From positions 1-23,148 of the forward strand of contig NZ_CALKTC010000036.1 in the NCBI RefSeq assembly GCF_937996225.1: a stretch of 23,148 nt of DNA, in the 5' to 3' direction. A model generated the notes under the pieces. It was not told the DNA's origin and ran no database searches. It saw nothing but the letters and a program-made list of their open reading frames with translations. Positions 7,384 through 16,040 of the stretch are shown here, in pieces; positions within the stretch are counted from its first letter, which is position 1; the number at the start of each line of letters is the position of its first letter. This DNA comes from an uncultured Campylobacter sp. GTDB lineage: Bacteria > Campylobacterota > Campylobacteria > Campylobacterales > Campylobacteraceae. The translations under genes were made by a program, and so were the position numbers.

Positions 7384-10300
7384 TGTTTTCTAAATTTTTC
7401 ATCAACCGCCCCGTCTTTGCCTGCGTCGTTTCGATCATCATCGTAATCGCGGGCGTTTTGGCTCTTAAAAATTCCTCGGTCGAGGAGTATCCGCAACTCA
7501 CGCCGCCGCAAATCGTCGTAAGTGCTACATATAGCGGCGCGGATGCGCAAACGATCGCCGACGTCGTCGCAGCCCCTCTTGAAAACGCAATCAATGGCGT
7601 TGAAAATATGATCTATATGGAAAGCTCAGCAAGCTCCTCTGGTGACGTTCGTATCAACGTATATTTTCAAATCGGCACAAATCCAGCAGATGCGAAAGTC
7701 AATGTAAACAACCGCGTCACGCCAGCTCTTACGCTGCTTCCCGATGAAGTGCGCCGCTATGGCGTAACCGTCACCGAGCGCAGCAGCACGATGCTGGAAG
7801 TGCTCGCGTTTTACGATCCTAGCGAACAGATGGACGTCGTAGAGATGCAAAACTACGTGGCTATCAACGTCGTAGATGAGCTAAAGCGCGTGCCGGGCGT
7901 CGGCGAGGCTCAGGCTCTGGGTACGAAAGACTATGCTATGAGGATCTGGGTTAAGCCTGAGCTACTTAAGAAATTTAACGTTACGACCGCCGAGATAATC
8001 GCCGCAATAAGCGAGCAAAACAGCCAATACGCCGCGGGTAAGATGGGCGAGCAGCCGATGAACTTAGGCAATCCCTACGTATATGCGATCAAGCCCGAGG
8101 GTCGTTTAAAAACCGTCGAAGAGTTTGAAAATATCATCATACGCGCGCAAAAAGATGGGAATTTCTTGCGCGTAAAAGATGTCGCCGATGTCAAACTTGG
8201 CGGCGCAAGCTACAATATCTCGGCGAAATTTAACGGTAAAGAGATGGTGCCTGTGCTTATCTTTATGCAAAGTGGCGCCAACGCCCTAGCCGTAGTTGAA
8301 GCGGTAAATAAGCGCATAGACGAGCTTAAACCAAATTTCCCAGGCGAGCTGACCTACGACGTCGCCTACGATACGACGAGCTTCGTAAAAGTATCAATCG
8401 AAGAGGTTGTTCATACCTTCATTGAAGCGTTAATTCTCGTCATCATCGTTATGTATATGTTCTTAGGCAATCTTAGAGCGACGATCATTCCGACGCTTGC
8501 TGCACCCGTATCGATCTGCGGCGCGTTTATCGGAATTTATGCCTTCGGATTTTCTATAAATTTAATTACCCTTTTTGCGCTTATTTTAGCTATCGGTATC
8601 GTCGTGGACGATGCGATCATAGTAATCGAAAACGTAGAGAGAATTTTGCACGAGGAGCCGGATCTTAGCGTCAAAGAGGCCACCACAAAAGCGATGGGCG
8701 AGATCGTAGCGCCCGTAATCTCCATCGTGCTAGTGCTTTCGGCGGTTTTCGTGCCGGTTGCGTTTATGGAGGGTTTTACCGGGGTTATGCAGAGGCAATT
8801 TGCTTTAACGCTCGTAGCCTCGGTATGTTTTTCAGGCTTCGTAGCCCTTACCCTAACACCCGCACTTTGCGCCCTAATATTGCAAAAAAAGGAATCTGAG
8901 CCTTTTTTCTTTATAAGATGGTTTAATAATCTTTTTAGCATCTCAACTAAAATTTACGCCGCGGGTGTCAGCATGGTTCTTCGCCACGTACTAATCAGCC
9001 TCGTTTTTGTGGGCATCATCATCTATGCGATGATAGAGCTACTTAAACTTACTCCGAGCGGCCTAGTGCCTAACGAAGACAAAGGCTCGATTATGGCGAT
9101 GACTACGCTTCCGTCGGCATCTACTCTACCTAGGACGGAAGCCGATCAGGATTTCATCGCAAGTATCGCTAAAAAGTATCCAAACGTAAAAGATATAACC
9201 CAAATCACGGGATACGATATGCTAGCCGGAGCGCTTAGAGAAAATGCGGGAGCTTTTTTTATGAAGCTAAAAGACTGGAAGGAGCGCCCCGGCGATGAAA
9301 ATTCCAACTTCGCCATAGCTGCCGCGCTAAACGGGCAGCTCTACGGCGCCGATCGCAACTCGATGACTTACGTCGTCACGCCGCCGCCTATTATGGGTCT
9401 TTCGCTTACGGGCGGATTTGAGCTCTACGCGCAAAGCACGACGGGCAAGAGCTACGATGAAATTCGCGCAGATATGGATCGCGTAACTGCCAAAGCCAAT
9501 CAACACCCCGCTTTAAAGCTCGTGCGAACGACGCTGGATACCGATTTCCCGCAGTATAAGCTCTATCTCGATAAAGAGAAGATAAAGATGCTAGGCGTTA
9601 AGATAGCCGACATTTTCACCGTACTAAATTCCACCATCGGGCAGTATTACATCAACGACTTTAACCTCATGGGCCGCACGTTTAAGGTCTATATCCGCGC
9701 TACGCAAGACTACAGAGACGATCCTAACGATCTAAAATCGCTCTACGTCCGCAGTGGCAGCGGCGATCTGATTGCGTTAAATTCTTTAGTGAGGCTTGAG
9801 CGCTCGCTGGGTCCTGATTCCGTTAATAGATTTAACGCCTTCCCAGCAGCGCAGATTATGGGTGAGCCAAACACGGGCTACACCTCGGGTCAGGCGATCG
9901 CAGCGATCCAAGAGGTCATAAAAGAGGAGCTTCCTAGCGGATATTCGATCGGCTGGGCAGGTTCCGCGTATCAAGAGGTCAGCGAGACGGGCAAGGGCGC
10001 ACAGGCATTCGTATTTGGAATGATCTTCGTGTTTTTGATCCTGGCGGCTCAATACGAAAGGTGGCTCATGCCGCTTGCCGTGCTTACCGCCGTGCCGTTT
10101 TCGGTATTCGGCGCGCTCGTGTTTACATATTTCCGCGGGCTGAATAACGACATATATTTTCAGATCGGACTTTTGCTTCTAATCGGTCTGGCGGCGAAAA
10201 ACGCGATTTTGATCGTGGAATTTGCGATGAACGAGCACCTAAATAATCATCGCTCTATCGCCGATGCCGCCATAGAAGCCGCCAAGATGAGGTTCCGCCC

Positions 10301-10541
10301 TATCGTGATGACGAGCCTTGCGTTCGGTCTTGGCGTGCTTCCGATGGTTATCGCCACCGGCGCTGGCGCTGCTAGCCGCCACGCGCTGGGAACCGGCGTA
10401 GTAGGCGGAATGCTCGCGGCATCTACGATCGCGATCTTTTTCGTGCCGCTGTTTTTCTACCTGCTCGAAAGCTTCAACGCTTGGCTTGATAGACGCGGTA
10501 AAAAAGTCCAAACTAACGAGGTGAACGATGAAAATAAATAA
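7383..10541 (+). CDS. cmeB: RND efflux transporter of the HAE1 family, CmeB type
   Basis: 1052 residues, full length for an AcrB/CmeB pump. It is the inner-membrane proton-driven trimer that binds drugs, bile salts and similar amphiphiles in its periplasmic porter domain. An N-terminal helix (PVFACVVSIIIVIAGVLAL) is followed by a large periplasmic loop, a block of membrane helices, a second loop starting near SGLVPNEDKGSIM, and a second helix block ending near residue 1035. The fourth helix carries GIVVDDAIIVIEN with the two adjacent Asp residues needed for proton transfer (near residue 405). LAAKNAILIVEFA carries the matching Lys. ATG 7383-7385 overlaps the cmeA stop (TAATG); the 3' end overlaps the start of cmeC by 14 bases. 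No defects were seen. Confidence 0.92.
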   Translation: MFSKFFINRPVFACVVSIIIVIAGVLALKNSSVEEYPQLTPPQIVVSATYSGADAQTIADVVAAPLENAINGVENMIYMESSASSSGDVRINVYFQIGTNPADAKVNVNNRVTPALTLLPDEVRRYGVTVTERSSTMLEVLAFYDPSEQMDVVEMQNYVAINVVDELKRVPGVGEAQALGTKDYAMRIWVKPELLKKFNVTTAEIIAAISEQNSQYAAGKMGEQPMNLGNPYVYAIKPEGRLKTVEEFENIIIRAQKDGNFLRVKDVADVKLGGASYNISAKFNGKEMVPVLIFMQSGANALAVVEAVNKRIDELKPNFPGELTYDVAYDTTSFVKVSIEEVVHTFIEALILVIIVMYMFLGNLRATIIPTLAAPVSICGAFIGIYAFGFSINLITLFALILAIGIVVDDAIIVIENVERILHEEPDLSVKEATTKAMGEIVAPVISIVLVLSAVFVPVAFMEGFTGVMQRQFALTLVASVCFSGFVALTLTPALCALILQKKESEPFFFIRWFNNLFSISTKIYAAGVSMVLRHVLISLVFVGIIIYAMIELLKLTPSGLVPNEDKGSIMAMTTLPSASTLPRTEADQDFIASIAKKYPNVKDITQITGYDMLAGALRENAGAFFMKLKDWKERPGDENSNFAIAAALNGQLYGADRNSMTYVVTPPPIMGLSLTGGFELYAQSTTGKSYDEIRADMDRVTAKANQHPALKLVRTTLDTDFPQYKLYLDKEKIKMLGVKIADIFTVLNSTIGQYYINDFNLMGRTFKVYIRATQDYRDDPNDLKSLYVRSGSGDLIALNSLVRLERSLGPDSVNRFNAFPAAQIMGEPNTGYTSGQAIAAIQEVIKEELPSGYSIGWAGSAYQEVSETGKGAQAFVFGMIFVFLILAAQYERWLMPLAVLTAVPFSVFGALVFTYFRGLNNDIYFQIGLLLLIGLAAKNAILIVEFAMNEHLNNHRSIADAAIEAAKMRFRPIVMTSLAFGLGVLPMVIATGAGAASRHALGTGVVGGMLAASTIAIFFVPLFFYLLESFNAWLDRRGKKVQTNEVNDENK

Positions 10542-11985
10542 TGCTCTTTTAAGCGCCTTGACGCTTGGAATTTTACTCTGCGGTTGCAACTTCAAGCCCG
10601 TTACGCCGCAAAAGCAGACCGGCTTTAAGGCGGATTACGCGAGCACGAACGTTAGTACGCAGTGGTGGAAAAGCTTTAACGATCCGCAGTTAAACGCCCT
10701 GATCCAAAGCGCGCTGGAACAAAATTCCGACCTGCAAACCGCGCTGAATAACGTCGAGTACGCGCGGGTAAATTTAGGGCTGAACAAGCTTGAATATCTG
10801 CCGAACGTAAATTTAAGCGGCAGCGCGGTGCGTCAAAATAATTTCGGCAACCAGCCTGATCGCAACTCCCATGGCTCGTATCAGATCGGCGCCGTGCTAA
10901 GCTACGAGATCGATTTTTGGGGGCGCGTGCGCAACAGCGTAGATTCGGCGCGATCGCGATTTAATGCGACGAAATACGACTACGAAACCGCCAAAAATAC
11001 GATTACTAGCACGGTTGCGACGACCTATTTTACGCTACTAGCACTAAAGCAGCAGGAGAAAATTTTAAAAGATAGCCTAAAAAGCTATCAGGATACGCAA
11101 AACTACCGCAAAAAGCAGCTCGATGCGGGCGCGGTTAGCGAGATCGTATTTTATCAAGCCAAAGCTGCGGTCCAAAGCGCCGAGGCGAGCCTCATAAGCG
11201 TGCAAAATCAGCTCTCCGCAGCTCAAACTTCGCTAAATATCCTAACGGGCAAGAGCTACGATGAAATTTTACGCGGCACGGCGCAGACCGCCGCGAAAAT
11301 GCCTAGCGCGCCGCAGATCCCAAGCGGAATCCCAAGCGACGTGATCCTGCACCGCCCGGACGTCGCAAGCTCGCTCGAAAATCTACGCTCGAGCAACTTC
11401 TTAGTGGGCGTCGCCAAGGCAGGTTACTTCCCTACCTTCTCGCTTACCGGCTCGGCAGGATACGCAAGCGGCGAGTTTGACAGGCTATTTACTGCAAACG
11501 CGAGCACGTGGAGTATCGGTGGCTCGCTCGTAGGGCCGCTGCTTGATTTCGGCCGCCAAAAAAGGCGCGTAGAGCTTGCGAATTTAGAGCAAAACGCGAG
11601 CTTCATCGCATACGACAAGGCGCTTAAAACCGCTTTCGGCGACGTTCGCGACGCGCTTGTAGGCGTGCAAAACGCCAAACTAAGACAGGCAAGCCTCGCC
11701 GATCTCGTCGCTTCGCAGAGCAAAATTTATTCAAACGCCTCAAGCAGGTATCAGGCGGGCTACAGCGATCATCTGGAGTTTTTGGATTCGCAGCGAAACC
11801 TGCTTAGCGCGCAGCTAAACAAAGTGCAGACCGATCTTGACGTGCTAAACGCGACGGTGAATGCATACAAGGCGCTCGGCGGCGGCTTTAGCATCGAAGA
11901 TAGCGAAATCAAGGCGCTTATCGGCGCGGAGCAGGACGTACAGCCCGATATGTCCGCCTTCCCAAAGGATAGAATTTTTAATTAG
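10528..11985 (+). CDS. cmeC: Outer-membrane efflux channel lipoprotein, CmeC/TolC type
   Basis: 485 residues of the outer-membrane factor family (NodT/OprM type). It forms the trimeric channel that completes the CmeABC pump. The lipobox LCGC puts the lipidated Cys at position 20. STQWWKSFNDPQLNALIQSAL opens the first of two repeated outer-membrane efflux domains; VLSYEIDFWGRVRN and LVGPLLDFGRQKRR mark the paired beta-strand and helix repeats, and HRPDVASS is a family motif. The start at 10528 is inside the end of cmeB, with GAGGTG just before the ATG, so translation is coupled. The gene ends the operon. No defects were seen. Confidence 0.9.
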   Translation: MKINNALLSALTLGILLCGCNFKPVTPQKQTGFKADYASTNVSTQWWKSFNDPQLNALIQSALEQNSDLQTALNNVEYARVNLGLNKLEYLPNVNLSGSAVRQNNFGNQPDRNSHGSYQIGAVLSYEIDFWGRVRNSVDSARSRFNATKYDYETAKNTITSTVATTYFTLLALKQQEKILKDSLKSYQDTQNYRKKQLDAGAVSEIVFYQAKAAVQSAEASLISVQNQLSAAQTSLNILTGKSYDEILRGTAQTAAKMPSAPQIPSGIPSDVILHRPDVASSLENLRSSNFLVGVAKAGYFPTFSLTGSAGYASGEFDRLFTANASTWSIGGSLVGPLLDFGRQKRRVELANLEQNASFIAYDKALKTAFGDVRDALVGVQNAKLRQASLADLVASQSKIYSNASSRYQAGYSDHLEFLDSQRNLLSAQLNKVQTDLDVLNATVNAYKALGGGFSIEDSEIKALIGAEQDVQPDMSAFPKDRIFN

Positions 11986-12036
11986 CTTTTTAAATTTACG
12001 AGCGGTGCGAAATTTCAAAATATCTCTAAATTTAAA

Positions 12037-12059
12037 GCGCCGTCGAAATTTTACGGCGC
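12037..12059. terminator. Stem-loop after cmeC, possible terminator
   Basis: A perfect 7-bp stem, GCGCCGT and ACGGCGC, with a 9-base loop lies about 50 bases after the cmeC stop. There is no run of T on the plus side (AAGCGGAC follows), so it would be a weak intrinsic terminator for the efflux operon. On the minus side it is followed by TTTAAATTTA. Confidence 0.35.
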
Positions 12060-12226
12060 AAGCGGACTATATGAAAGTAAAATCTGTTTGCGCTTTTTAA
12101 ATTTAGCGCTACGGCGGACGGCAGGTCTAAATTTAAAAAGTAATCTAAATTTTAGAATATCCGCAGCAAGGTAAAATCGCCACTCGACCAGAAAACACAA
12201 AGCGATCTGGCTTAGCGGTGCAGTAG

Positions 12227-12326
12227 AATTTAAAGCAGCACGGCGGAATTTCAAGCGCCGCAGCAAAATTCCAAGCATTGCGATAAAATTCCAAACGCTG
12301 CGGTAAAATTCTAAGCGCCTCGTTTT
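12227..12326. repeat. Five degenerate 20-bp tandem repeats
   Basis: Units begin at 12227, 12247, 12267, 12287 and 12307, each starting with AATT. Units 2-5 begin AATTTCAAGCGCCG, AATTCCAAGCATTG, AATTCCAAACGCTG and AATTCTAAGCGCCT. The approximate consensus is AATTCCAAGCGCTGCGGTAA. The first unit is the most diverged. Each unit joins an A/T block to a GC-rich block, and there is no unique spacer, so this is not a CRISPR array. Confidence 0.75.
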
Positions 12327-12386
12327 AAATTTAAAGGCGAGTGGTTGCGCGCCGAAACGGAATTTGGCAAAATTTTAGATTTTCGC

Positions 12387-12392
12387 TATAAT
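12387..12392 (+). promoter_or_regulatory. -10 box of tRNA-Ser(GGA)
   Basis: A perfect TATAAT ends 15 bases before the first base of the mature tRNA, which fits a dedicated tRNA promoter with a short leader. Confidence 0.6.
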
Positions 12393-12407
12393 CGCGACTT
12401 TTAATTT

Positions 12408-12495
12408 AGATGGGTGTCCGAGCGGTTGAAGGAGCACGCCTGGAACGCGTGTAAAGTGCAAGCTTTCGAGGGTTCGAATCCCTTCCCATCTGCCA
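12408..12495 (+). tRNA. tRNA-Ser (GGA anticodon)
   Basis: The acceptor stem AGATGGG pairs with CCCATCT, followed by discriminator G and an encoded CCA. The anticodon stem CACGC/GCGTG encloses loop CTGGAAC with anticodon GGA. A long variable arm (GTAAAGTGCAAGCTTTC region) marks it as a class II tRNA. The T arm is GAGGG-TTCGAAT-CCCTT. Confidence 0.95.
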
Positions 12496-12726
12496 CTACT
12501 TTAAAATTTCATCCCCGCAAAACTCTAAAATTTCGCTTCCCATTCGGCGTAAATTTTATAAATTTAAAGCCCAAATTCCACCCTTGCCGCAAGTCCCACG
12601 ATCAAAGACAAAATTCCCTCCGCCGAAAATCAAACCCGAAAGCCGCCTAAATTCTATCTCTACGCCCGCCGTTTACCGATATTGCGCTAAAATTCCTTTT
12701 AAAATTTCACTTTAAAGGAGAGAAAA

Positions 12727-13680
12727 ATGAGTGAAGAAAAAAGTTGCGCCTGTGCGCACGCAAAATCCCAAAACGTAACCGACGCGCCCGGCAACAACAC
12801 CGTGTTTATGATCTGGCGCTTTAACGCAGACAAAACCGCCTGCAAAAAGGCTTTCGAGGGCCTTTGCGCTCTGGTGATAAATTTAAACAAAACCGCCGTT
12901 ACGAGATTCGGCGCGGCTAGCGAAACAAGCTGCGTGCTGGGCGTGGGCTTTGAAGCATGGAAAATGCTCGGCTTGCCGAAGCCTTTGCCGAAGGAGCTAA
13001 AAAATTTCGAAGAGATTAAGGGCGATAAACACGCTGCGCCCGCCACCGGAGGCGATATCCATATCCACATCAGAGCGGCAAATCAAGCCGTTTGCTACGA
13101 TATGGCAAGCGAGATCAGAGCCGCGCTAAAGGATGTCGCGACATGCGAGGAGGAGATCTGCGGCTTTAAATACTACGACGGGCGCGCCATCATCGGCTTT
13201 GTGGACGGCACCGAAAACCCGCAGGGCGCAGATCGCGACTTTTTCGCCAAGGTAGGCGACGAAGATGCGGCGTACAAGGGCGGCAGCTATCTTTTTGCGC
13301 AAAAATATATCCACGATATGAGCGCGTGGAACGCCGCAGGCGTCGCCGAGCAGGAGCGCGTCATCGGCAGATCCAAACAAAACGACATCGAGATGAGCGA
13401 GGAGATAAAGCCCAGCAACTCGCACTCCGCCGCCGCCAACGTCGGCGACGATAAAAAGGTCGTGCGCGACAATATGCCGTTTATGCAGGGCGGCGAGACG
13501 GGAACCTACTTCATCGCCTACGCAAGCACCTTTAGCACGCTGGAGCTGATGCTTGAGAGTATGTTTATCGGTCGCCCGCGAGGCAACTACGACCGCCTGC
13601 TCGATTTTAGCACGGCAAAGACGGGCGCGCTCTTTTTCGCTCCGACCTTCGATATGCTACAGGCTTATAGCGCAGAGTAA
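12727..13680 (+). CDS. Dyp-type heme peroxidase
   Basis: 317 residues, the usual size for the class B (YfeX/DypB-like) group. These heme enzymes oxidise substrates with hydrogen peroxide. Family marks: GFVDGTENP at 157-165 with the distal catalytic Asp160 (GxxDG motif), SNSH with the probable proximal heme ligand His233, VVRDNMPF with the distal Arg247, and a C-terminal FFAPTFDML. No signal peptide is present, so it should be cytoplasmic. The first 15 residues contain a CACAHAK cluster not typical of the family, which may be a metal-binding tail or simply variable. The ATG at 12727 has AAAGGAG upstream. It starts 231 bases after tRNA-Ser; downstream genes of unknown function follow on the same strand 27 bases later. 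Confidence 0.9.
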   Translation: MSEEKSCACAHAKSQNVTDAPGNNTVFMIWRFNADKTACKKAFEGLCALVINLNKTAVTRFGAASETSCVLGVGFEAWKMLGLPKPLPKELKNFEEIKGDKHAAPATGGDIHIHIRAANQAVCYDMASEIRAALKDVATCEEEICGFKYYDGRAIIGFVDGTENPQGADRDFFAKVGDEDAAYKGGSYLFAQKYIHDMSAWNAAGVAEQERVIGRSKQNDIEMSEEIKPSNSHSAAANVGDDKKVVRDNMPFMQGGETGTYFIAYASTFSTLELMLESMFIGRPRGNYDRLLDFSTAKTGALFFAPTFDMLQAYSAE

Positions 13681-13707
13681 ATTTAGCTTTAAATTTAAAG
13701 GCGCGCA

Positions 13708-14322
13708 ATGTTTTGCGATCTAAGCCCGTATCAGAGCAGGCGCTGCAAAGAGATCATAGAGGGCAAAGTCGAAAATAGTGAAAACGTTAGGGGTCTGATA
13801 GAGTTCATAAACGCTAAATTTAAAGCTCGAGCGATCAGCGCGTTTTACGGCGCGGGCAGGGACTCGGCGTGGCTTAAGATCGTGCTTCGCTTCGATAAAG
13901 ACGCCGCAAAAATCACCGATAAAAAGTGCATCGAGCGCTATCTCGCCCGCACGCCGCTTTACGCGAAGCTAAACGAGCTAAAGAATTTTTATATCTCGAT
14001 CGAGTCCTTCGAGTCGCAGATCCGCACCGATCTGATCCAAGGCGCGGTAGAGGAGCTGCTGCGAAACCGAAACGAGCTTTTGGCGCCGCTTAAAATTTGG
14101 TATATCGCGGCGGCGTCCGACGCGCCTGTAGTTTTTTATTTCACGAGGCAGGACGCGGCACGCCGCGAAGGTGGCGGAAAGATAGAGCGGCTGATAAGAA
14201 ATTTTATAGAGAAAGCGCGGGATGCCAAATATCTGAGCCACATGGAATTTAAGCTCTATTTTGACAGCAAGGAGTTCGTGGATCTTGAGTGCGGCGGAAA
14301 TTTGTTCTATTATTTTAAATAA
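13708..14322 (+). CDS. Protein of unknown function, first of a run of unrecognised genes
   Basis: 204 residues, not recognised. It is rich in charged residues, has no signal peptide or membrane helix, and appears mixed alpha/beta and cytoplasmic. Segments such as IQGAVEELLRNRNELLAPLK look helical. It opens with MFCDLSPYQSRRCKEIIEGK and ends in an aromatic FYYFK. The ATG has AAAGGCG upstream, a modest ribosome binding site. It lies 27 bases after the peroxidase stop on the same strand and could be co-transcribed with it. Codon use and the AAATTT content look like the neighbours, so there is no clear sign of recent transfer. Confidence 0.65.
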   Translation: MFCDLSPYQSRRCKEIIEGKVENSENVRGLIEFINAKFKARAISAFYGAGRDSAWLKIVLRFDKDAAKITDKKCIERYLARTPLYAKLNELKNFYISIESFESQIRTDLIQGAVEELLRNRNELLAPLKIWYIAAASDAPVVFYFTRQDAARREGGGKIERLIRNFIEKARDAKYLSHMEFKLYFDSKEFVDLECGGNLFYYFK

Positions 14323-14342
14323 AATTTTGCAAAGGAGCGAAA

Positions 14343-14647
14343 ATGGATGCGAAGCTTTGCAGAAGGTAACGCAGCTCTCGCGAGGGCTTGAGGAGGGCGG
14401 CGTGCAGAGCCTAAAAGCGGCACTAGAGGGCGAAGACGACGAGGTTAGCAAGACGCAAGCTCGCGTGATCTTAGGCGAATACTTCGTGATGAAGGGCCGA
14501 CCCGCGCAGGCCAGGGAGCATCTAGAGCCCGTGGCGCAAGACGCCGAGCGACTGCGGGATCAATACGATGACCTGCTGGACGATGAAATTTGCAGAGCCG
14601 ATATACTTTTGGATATGATCGAGCGCTTCGGGTTTTTGGCGGAATAA
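14343..14647 (+). pseudogene. Small unknown protein, apparently frameshifted at its fourth codon
   Basis: AAAGGAG at 14331-14337 precedes the ATG at 14343, a good start, but that frame stops after eight codons (MDAKLCRR). One base over, the frame is open to 14647 and gives CEALQKVTQLSRGLEEGG, then ARVILGEYFVMKGRPAQARE and ERFGFLAE, a helical protein of about 98 residues resembling TPR-type helix pairs. Inserting one base after ATGGATGC would join M-D-A to EALQKV. The alternative TTG at 14357 is about 19 bases from the ribosome binding site, too far. A further possibility is an ATG at 14261 inside the previous gene, but its first residues look like shadow sequence. Function unknown. Confidence 0.5.
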
Positions 14648-14713
14648 AACGGCTCGCGATATATGGCGGCACAATAAGCGTCGCGGCGGCGATAAAATTT
14701 TAAGATCGGCGAA

Positions 14714-15004
14714 ATGTCAGACTACTCATTTGAAACTATAGGTCGGATGCTGCTAAAATGCGTCCTTGAGGGCGGTGAGCCCGAGCTCGGATTTCGCCTA
14801 CGCGGCGCAGAGTATATGATCATCGCCTATGCGGATCGCTGCTCGTTTCAAAGATGCGCGGACGAAACGGGCGCAAACGCAAGCGGCGAGCGGTATTTTG
14901 CCACGCTGCGGGAACTCTACGCCGCGCCGCAAATAGACGGGCTCTCGTTAAAAGAGCTCTGGAGCGAAGCGGATGATTTTTACTGCTTTGATTTCGAGCT
15001 GTGA
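14714..15004 (+). CDS. Small protein of unknown function
   Basis: 96 residues, not recognised. It is acidic, lacks a signal peptide, and reads MSDYSFETIGRMLLKCVLEG, then RGAEYMIIAYADRCSFQRC, ending in ELWSEADDFYCFDFEL. The ribosome binding site is weak (TTTTAAGATC upstream), so the start is moderately secure. It follows the frameshifted gene by 66 bases on the same strand. Small acidic proteins of this kind in a run can be immunity or accessory proteins, but nothing here identifies a toxin partner, so this stays open. Confidence 0.55.
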   Translation: MSDYSFETIGRMLLKCVLEGGEPELGFRLRGAEYMIIAYADRCSFQRCADETGANASGERYFATLRELYAAPQIDGLSLKELWSEADDFYCFDFEL

Positions 15005-15228
15005 GATTGCAAGATTTTGTGCGGCGACACGGTAAGCGCACGCGATGCCAATGCGCGGCGTACAAACAAAGGCGCGGACAAATTTTAACGAAACAAAATT
15101 TTGAAAGGACACAAGCTAGCTCTGCTTGGGATGGCCTCGCTAAAGCCTGCGGTGAGAATGGCAAATTTAGCGCCATAAAACGCCCGAGCCGCTAGCAATA
15201 AATTTTAAAAACGGGAGTAAAAAATTTA

Positions 15229-15786
15229 ATGAAAAATTTTAACGATGAGCCGCGGAGGTCGCAGCAGCCTGAGCAAAACGGCGCCGAGCGCGAAAATCCG
15301 CCGCAATTTGATAATAGCTCCCTCATCGTCAAAGACTACAACATCGTGGTATTCTTTATTTATAATCTGATCTTCGCCCCTTTGGCGGTACCGGTGTTTC
15401 TGCATATAGGGGATATTTTCCCATACTATACGCCGTTTGTTTTCGTAGCATTCGCCGTCATATCGTATCTAAACAGCGCCCATACGCGCCTTGTGCATTT
15501 GACGAACAGGAGTATCAACTACGTAAATAAAGGCAAAATCACGAAATCTATAAAATTTGATGAAATATCGCTCATAAAGCTCACCGCCACGCCGCTATTC
15601 GGACATATCATGCCCGCTAGAAATTCCGCAGACATTGTGCTTTCGTTCATCGTGATAAGCGTTGCGTTCGCCGGATTTTTACAGAGCTTTAGAGGGTTTA
15701 TAATTTTTATTATGAGCGCGGCGGACTTTGAAAGGGTTTGCTATTATCTCTTAAATTATCGACATATTAGCCCGTCAAAAATTTAA
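15229..15786 (+). CDS. Predicted inner-membrane protein of unknown function
   Basis: 185 residues from ATG 15229, with GGGAGT upstream. A polar N-terminus of about 35 residues, rich in Gln, Glu and Asn, is followed by hydrophobic segments at about 39-60 (VVFFIYNLIFAPLAVPVFLH), 66-83 (YTPFVFVAFAVISYL) and 136-160 (IVLSFIVISVAFAGFL and onward). A cytosolic loop between them carries LVHLTNRSINYVNKGKITKS. The loop FDEISLIKLT resembles the PH-like layout of small bacterial membrane proteins, but the family was not recognised. It is last in the plus-strand run and faces the TonB receptor gene tail to tail. Confidence 0.65.
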   Translation: MKNFNDEPRRSQQPEQNGAERENPPQFDNSSLIVKDYNIVVFFIYNLIFAPLAVPVFLHIGDIFPYYTPFVFVAFAVISYLNSAHTRLVHLTNRSINYVNKGKITKSIKFDEISLIKLTATPLFGHIMPARNSADIVLSFIVISVAFAGFLQSFRGFIIFIMSAADFERVCYYLLNYRHISPSKI

Positions 15787-15994
15787 AAAGCCGTTTCGAC
15801 TCCTTAAATTGGTTCAACTTAAATTTGGACGCAAATTTCATAATTTCGCGTGCGTTAAAATTTTGCGGCACATATGTTAAATCATACGATGCGCACGCTA
15901 AAATTTTACAGCGCGCGATGCCGAATTTTAAGGAGCGTGGCGTGAAATTTGAAATTCCGCAAAATGCCGTAAATTTCAGAAAATTTCACAAAAT

Positions 15995-16029
15995 TTTGCG
16001 GAGCCCTGAAATTTGAAAAGCTCCGCAAA
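15995..16029. terminator. Stem-loop between convergent genes, likely terminator of the TonB receptor
   Basis: TTTGCGGAGC and GCTCCGCAAA form a perfect 10-bp stem with a 15-base loop, 12 bases past the receptor stop on the minus strand. On that strand it is followed by ATTTTGTG, a moderate T-rich tail. On the plus strand TTTAGC follows, so it may act in both directions. Confidence 0.55.
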
Positions 16030-16040
16030 TTTAGCTTATG

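Larger units (their letters stand above)
11986..12407. other. AAATTT-rich intergenic region between cmeC and tRNA-Ser
   Basis: No gene is supported here. The stretch holds the stem-loop at 12037-12059, many AAATTT words, a five-unit 20-bp tandem repeat and the tRNA promoter. Short open frames exist but have no ribosome binding site and low-complexity products. Confidence 0.6.

Noticed and set aside
12227..12326. CRISPR array
   Set aside because: Units are 20 bp, contiguous and diverged, with no unique spacers and no cas genes nearby.
15001..15195. 64-codon GTG frame overlapping the stop of the 96-residue gene
   Set aside because: GTGA overlap is suggestive, but the basic low-complexity product, lack of a ribosome binding site and no recognisable motif make it unlikely.
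15825..16016. 63-codon plus-strand frame after the membrane protein gene
   Set aside because: No ribosome binding site, product built mostly from AAATTT-type words, and it overlaps the terminator hairpin at 15995-16029.
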